10,223 bases of DNA, from NCBI GenBank assembly GCA_035259345.1, contig DATFWK010000065.1, forward strand, positions 1-10,223. Reading direction: 5' to 3'. Of the stretch, positions 6,718-10,223 are shown piece by piece. The notes beneath the pieces were generated by a model. It ran no database searches and was not told the DNA's origin. It saw only the letters and a list, made by a program, of their open reading frames with translations. The DNA is from DATFWK01 sp035259345. GTDB lineage: Bacteria > Actinomycetota > Thermoleophilia > Miltoncostaeales > Miltoncostaeaceae. Position numbers and translations under genes: made by a program. Positions within the stretch are counted from its first letter, which is position 1. Each line of letters begins with the position of its first letter.

Positions 6718-7983
6718 GTGGCGGGTCTCCGCGTGGTCGAGGTGGCGTGCGCCTCCGACACCGGCAGGGTGCGAAGCCACAACGAGGACCGCTCGCTGGC
6801 GGATCCGCCCCTGCTCGCCGTCGCCGACGGGATGGGCGGGGCCGCCGCGGGCGAGGTCGCCGCCCAGGTCGCGGTGGAGGCCCTCGCGGACCTCGGTGGC
6901 GCCGGCCGCGAGGAGCTGCGCGAGCGCATCCGCCACGCCAACCGCTCCATCTGGGACATGGCCGACGCCGACCCTGACCGGGCGGGCATGGGCACCACCC
7001 TGACGGCCGCCCTGCTGGGCGAGGGCGGCGTGACGCTCATGCACGTCGGCGACTCGCGCGCCTACCTGCTCCGTGCCGGCGAGCTGCGGCAGCTCACGGA
7101 CGACCATTCGGTGGTCGCCGAGCTCGTGCGCCAGGGCGCGCTCGCGCCCGAGGACGCCGAGCGCCATCCCAACCGCAACATCATCACGCGGGCGCTCGGC
7201 ACGGACAGCGAGATCCAGATCGACGAGACGGACCTCGACCTCCAGCCCGGCGACGTCGTGCTGCTCTGCACTGACGGGCTTTCGGCCATGGTCCGCGACG
7301 AGGACATCGAGCGCCTGCTGCGCGAGGCGCCCAGCCTCCAGGACGGTGCCACGCTGCTCGTCGAGGCGGCGATCGACGCCGGCGGCCTCGACAACGTGAC
7401 CGTGGTGCTGGGCCGGATCGGCCCGGAGGACGGCGATGCGGCCGAGGCTGCAGCGCCGCCGCCCGTGACGGCTCCGGTCGAGGACGGCGTCACCGGGGAG
7501 ATGCCCGCCGTCCGCCCGGCCTCGGCGCCGATCCCGCGGGCAGGCGACATGCGCCGCATCCCGTCGTCCACCCAGAGCGTGCCGAAGAGCTCGCGCCCGG
7601 CCCGGGTGCTCGAGGGGACCTCCCGCCAGCGGCGCGGACGGGGGCGGCGTGCGGCCCTGGTCGTTCTGGCCGTGCTCCTGCTCGCAGGCGCGGGCCTCGC
7701 ATGGGTCGCCTCCCGTACCTACTGGGTGGACGCCGCGAGCAGTGGCGAGGTGCAGGTTTACCACGGCATCCCGCTCAGCATCGGCGGCCTCAAGCTCTAC
7801 TCCACGGCCGGCGACACCGGCGTGGAGGCCCAGGCGGTCCGCGCGGTGGACCCCTCCGCGCTCGGGCGCGCCTGGCTCGGCCAGGGCGACGCCGTCGAGC
7901 GGGCCGGGGGGCTGGTCTGGCGCGTCGGCCTGCCGGCGGTCGCCGTGATCCAGCCGCCGGCGCGGCCCGGGGGGGCGAGGTGA
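6718..7983 (+). CDS. pstP: PP2C-family Ser/Thr phosphatase PstP
   Basis: PstP removes phosphate from Ser/Thr residues and counters the kinase encoded in the same operon. The protein has 421 residues. The PP2C domain spans about residues 5-235 with the metal-site and family motifs GRVRSHNED (16-24), ADGMGG (36-41, D37), MGTTL (91-95), GDSRAY (111-116, D112), DDHS (128-131), TDG (185-187, D186) and LDN (224-226, D225), so it should be active with two or three Mn/Mg ions. A Pro/Ala/Ser linker (about 237-300) and a basic stretch (303-311) lead to one membrane segment (about 312-331). An extracytoplasmic tail of about 90 residues follows; its WVDAASSGEVQVYHGIPLS region (336-354) resembles the outer domain of other actinobacterial PstP proteins. 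The start is GTG 6718, preceded by GAGGAG at 6707-6712 with a 5-base spacer. It is the only junction in the operon with a gap (2 bases). Confidence 0.96.
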   Translation: MAGLRVVEVACASDTGRVRSHNEDRSLADPPLLAVADGMGGAAAGEVAAQVAVEALADLGGAGREELRERIRHANRSIWDMADADPDRAGMGTTLTAALLGEGGVTLMHVGDSRAYLLRAGELRQLTDDHSVVAELVRQGALAPEDAERHPNRNIITRALGTDSEIQIDETDLDLQPGDVVLLCTDGLSAMVRDEDIERLLREAPSLQDGATLLVEAAIDAGGLDNVTVVLGRIGPEDGDAAEAAAPPPVTAPVEDGVTGEMPAVRPASAPIPRAGDMRRIPSSTQSVPKSSRPARVLEGTSRQRRGRGRRAALVVLAVLLLAGAGLAWVASRTYWVDAASSGEVQVYHGIPLSIGGLKLYSTAGDTGVEAQAVRAVDPSALGRAWLGQGDAVERAGGLVWRVGLPAVAVIQPPARPGGAR

Positions 7984-9296
7984 TCTCCCAGCGCACGCGC
8001 GAGGCGGGCTTCATGGTGGCCCCCGCCCTGGCGGGCGTGGTGGGCATCGGCGCGGTCGCGGCCGCGCGCGCGGACACCCTCGACCTCAGCCCGCTGCCCG
8101 GAGCGGTCGCCGTGCTCGCGGTGTTCCTGGCGATGCACTTCGCGCTCCGCATCCGCGCGCCGTACGCGGACCCGTACGTCCTGCCGCTGGTGGGCCTCCT
8201 GACGGCGATCGGGCTGGTGGAGCTCAACCGCATCAGCCCGCAGTACGCCCTCGACCAGGTCATCTGGGTCGGCGTCGGCGGCGCGGTGTTCCTCGGGGTG
8301 CTCGCCTTCCTCCCGGACCATCGCGTGCTCGAGCGATATCGCTACATCATCGGGCTCACCGCGATCGGGTTGCTCGTCGTCACGATGGCCGTCGGCACGA
8401 GCATCAACGGCTCCAAGCTCTGGATCCGCGTGGGCGGGGGCCAGACGATCCAGCTCGGGGAGCTGGCGAAGGTGCTGATCGTGATCTTCCTCGCCGGCTA
8501 CCTGCGCGACCGGCGCGAGCTGCTCGCCATCCCGACCGAGCGGCGGTTCGGCGTGCCGCTGCCGCCGATGCGCCATCTGGCGCCGGTGATCGCGTTCGTC
8601 GCCGCGGCGCTGGCCGTCGTCGCCGTGCTCAACGACTTCGGCACCGCGCTCCTGTTCGTCGGGGTCTTCCTCGCGATGCTCTACCTCGCCACGGGCCGGG
8701 TCGCCTACCCGGCGATCGGCCTGGGCTTCTTCGCGGTCGGCTCGGTGCTCGTCTACCTCGCCGTGCCGCGCATCCACGAGCGCATCACCGGATGGGTCAA
8801 CCCGTTCGGCCACGCCCAGACCGAGGGCTACCAGCTGGTCCAGTCGCTGCAGGCGCTCGGCGACGGCGGGCTCTTCGGCCGCGGCCTCGGCCAGGGGTTC
8901 CTGCTGACGACGGACGGCCGGACGGTCATCCCGGAGCTTCGGACCGACTTCATCTTCTCCGCCGTCGCCCATGAGCTCGGCTACGTGGGCGCGGTGGGCG
9001 TGCTGATCCTGTTCCTGCTGCTGGCCTCGCGCGGGATCGCGATCGCCTCCCAGGCCAACGACGGCTTCTCGAAGCTGCTCGCCGGCGGCCTGACGGCCGT
9101 GCTCGCGCTGCAGGCGTTCCTCATCGTGGCGGGCATCGTGCGCCTGGTGCCGCTCACCGGCGTGACGCTGCCGTTCATGAGCTACGGCGGCTCGAGCGTC
9201 GTCACGAACTTCGGCCTGATTGCGCTGCTGCTCGTGGTCAGCAACCGGGCAAACGCCCCGGCGAGGCCTCCCGAGCCCGTGGAGGACGAGGCGTGA
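7980..9296 (+). CDS. rodA: RodA/FtsW/SpoVE (SEDS) peptidoglycan glycosyltransferase
   Basis: SEDS proteins polymerise lipid II into glycan strands in the cytoplasmic membrane and work with a class B PBP, here the adjacent pbpA product. The protein has 438 residues and about 10-12 membrane segments. Family landmarks are LNDFGTALL (217-225), the outer-loop segment RITGWVNPF (268-276), YQLVQSLQALGDGGLFGRGL (284-303), PELRTDFIFSAVAHELGY (318-335) and PFMSYGGSS (398-406). D323 matches the catalytic Asp of the TDFIF motif in E. coli FtsW/RodA. The usual AEELG after it reads AHELG here. I use rodA because the mycobacterial gene at this place is rodA; ftsW cannot be excluded by sequence reading alone. 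The GTG at 7980 overlaps the pstP TGA by 4 bases (GTGA) behind a G-rich GGCGAG stretch. The longer upstream frame is a shadow inside pstP. The TGA overlaps the pbpA GTG. Confidence 0.95.
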   Translation: MISQRTREAGFMVAPALAGVVGIGAVAAARADTLDLSPLPGAVAVLAVFLAMHFALRIRAPYADPYVLPLVGLLTAIGLVELNRISPQYALDQVIWVGVGGAVFLGVLAFLPDHRVLERYRYIIGLTAIGLLVVTMAVGTSINGSKLWIRVGGGQTIQLGELAKVLIVIFLAGYLRDRRELLAIPTERRFGVPLPPMRHLAPVIAFVAAALAVVAVLNDFGTALLFVGVFLAMLYLATGRVAYPAIGLGFFAVGSVLVYLAVPRIHERITGWVNPFGHAQTEGYQLVQSLQALGDGGLFGRGLGQGFLLTTDGRTVIPELRTDFIFSAVAHELGYVGAVGVLILFLLLASRGIAIASQANDGFSKLLAGGLTAVLALQAFLIVAGIVRLVPLTGVTLPFMSYGGSSVVTNFGLIALLLVVSNRANAPARPPEPVEDEA

Positions 9297-10223
9297 ACCG
9301 CTCGCTCAGGCGCCTCTACCTGGCGATGGCCGGCGCATTCGGCCTGCTCATCCTCTTCCTGGGCTACTGGCAGGTCGTCGCCGCCGGGAGCCTCGAGAAG
9401 CGCCGCGGCAACCCGTTCGTCGCGGAACGAGAACAGCGCGTGGACCGTGGCAGGATCATCAGCGTGGACGGCAAGCTCCTCGCGGTCAGCGTGCCCGCCC
9501 GGCAGAATGGGCAACGGGTCTTCGTGCGCCGCTACCCCCTGGGCAGCCTCGCCCCGCACGTCGTCGGCTACGCGACGGTCGAGCAGGGCAAGACCGGCAT
9601 CGAGAGCACGTACAACCGCTACCTCGCCGGCAGCTACGGCACCCAGCCGCTGCTCCAGCGGCTGAACCTGGCCTCCAAGCAGGGCGCCGACGTCCAGCTG
9701 ACGCTCGACACGCGGGTCCAGCAGGCGGCGAACGAGGCGCTCTCGGGCAAGATCGGCGCCGTCGTCGCCCTCAGGCCCGGCACCGGGGAGATCCTCGCGC
9801 TCGCCTCCGCCCCGACCTTCAACCTGAACCGCGTCGCCACCCACTTCTCGGAGATCGCGAAGCGCACGGACGGGCCGTTCTTCTCGAGGGCGACCCAGGG
9901 CCGGGAACCGCCCGGCTCGACGTTCAAGCTGGTGACGGCGTCCGCCGCGCTCGAGTCGGGCCGCTACACGCCGAGCTCGCGCTTCGACGACACCGGGAGC
10001 TTCGTGGTGAACGGCCGCCCGATCACGAACTTCGGCGGCGCCCGCTACGGGCCCCACGACCTGACGACCGCGCTCACCAAGTCGATCAACACGACGTTCG
10101 CGAAGATCGGCGCGGACCTGGGGCCGGGGCCGCTCGGCGCGAAGATGACGGCCTACGGCATCGGCGCCCGCTCGCCGCTGAAGGACCTGCCGCCGAACCA
10201 GGTCGCCACCTCAGGGCGCCTCG
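9293..10223 (+). CDS. pbpA: Class B penicillin-binding protein PbpA (transpeptidase), 3' end missing
   Basis: PbpA cross-links peptidoglycan stem peptides outside the membrane and pairs with the preceding SEDS protein. The first 310 residues are visible and the gene continues past the right edge. A short basic start is followed by a signal-anchor (about residues 10-31), then the non-catalytic dimerisation region (about 45-150) with RGRIISVDGKLLA (52-64). The transpeptidase domain begins near 153 (GAVVALRPGTGEILAL). The active-site SxxK is STFK (S209, K212) within REPPGSTFKLV, and the SxN motif is SIN (264-266). The KTG triad element lies beyond the window. The start MNRSLRRLY resembles that of mycobacterial PbpA. 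The GTG at 9293 overlaps the rodA stop by 4 bases and has GGAGG at 9281-9285 with a 7-base spacer. In related clusters a PASTA kinase follows, which this window cannot show. Confidence 0.95.
   Translation, partial: MNRSLRRLYLAMAGAFGLLILFLGYWQVVAAGSLEKRRGNPFVAEREQRVDRGRIISVDGKLLAVSVPARQNGQRVFVRRYPLGSLAPHVVGYATVEQGKTGIESTYNRYLAGSYGTQPLLQRLNLASKQGADVQLTLDTRVQQAANEALSGKIGAVVALRPGTGEILALASAPTFNLNRVATHFSEIAKRTDGPFFSRATQGREPPGSTFKLVTASAALESGRYTPSSRFDDTGSFVVNGRPITNFGGARYGPHDLTTALTKSINTTFAKIGADLGPGPLGAKMTAYGIGARSPLKDLPPNQVATSGRL

Noticed and set aside
6703..8972. Two long minus-strand open frames opposite pstP and rodA
   Set aside because: They have charged, repetitive composition and no recognisable motif, and both lie over strongly supported genes.
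1..10223. Mobile element, CRISPR array or defence system
   Set aside because: There are no transposase or integrase genes, terminal repeats or regularly spaced repeats, and the HNH gene stands alone; composition is even throughout.

Overview
The window looks like ordinary chromosome from a high-GC actinobacterium. GC-rich codon use, several GTG starts and 4-base gene overlaps point that way. So does a gene order close to the mycobacterial fhaA-fhaB-pstP-rodA-pbpA-pknA/B cell-wall cluster. The details (a kinase first in the cluster, beside tRNA-Leu, a DUF4446 protein and pheA) suggest a deep-branching lineage such as Thermoleophilia (Solirubrobacterales/Gaiellales). That placement is an inference from gene order and was not computed. 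I see no insertion sequence, prophage, CRISPR array or other sign of transfer.

The left third (1-3261) is read on the minus strand. In transcription order it holds tRNA-Leu(CAG) (3261-3178), a 396-residue single-pass membrane protein of unknown function (3114-1924), a small DUF4446 membrane protein (1898-1383), prephenate dehydratase PheA (1386-535) and an HNH endonuclease (488 to beyond the left edge). The DUF4446 and pheA genes overlap by 4 bases, and the other protein genes lie 25-46 bases apart, so this may be one operon. A 60-base divergent region (3262-3321) separates it from the right-hand unit.

The right two thirds (3322-10223) is one tightly packed plus-strand operon: a Ser/Thr protein kinase with a multi-pass membrane C-terminus, FhaA (DUF3662 + FHA), FhaB (membrane anchor + FHA), the PP2C phosphatase PstP, a RodA/FtsW (SEDS) glycosyltransferase, and the class B penicillin-binding protein PbpA, which runs off the right edge. 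Four of the five junctions are 4-base overlaps (ATGA or GTGA) and the fifth has a 2-base gap with a strong Shine-Dalgarno. Together the genes form a phospho-signalling module. The kinase phosphorylates Thr residues, the FHA proteins read phospho-Thr, PstP removes the mark, and the RodA/PbpA pair that builds peptidoglycan is the likely controlled output.

The least ordinary points are the kinase, which has about nine membrane segments where a PASTA sensor might be expected, and the uncharacterised membrane protein and DUF4446 pair transcribed with pheA. I found no clearly novel system; most of the window is a recognisable housekeeping locus. No gene-free stretch exceeds 300 bases.
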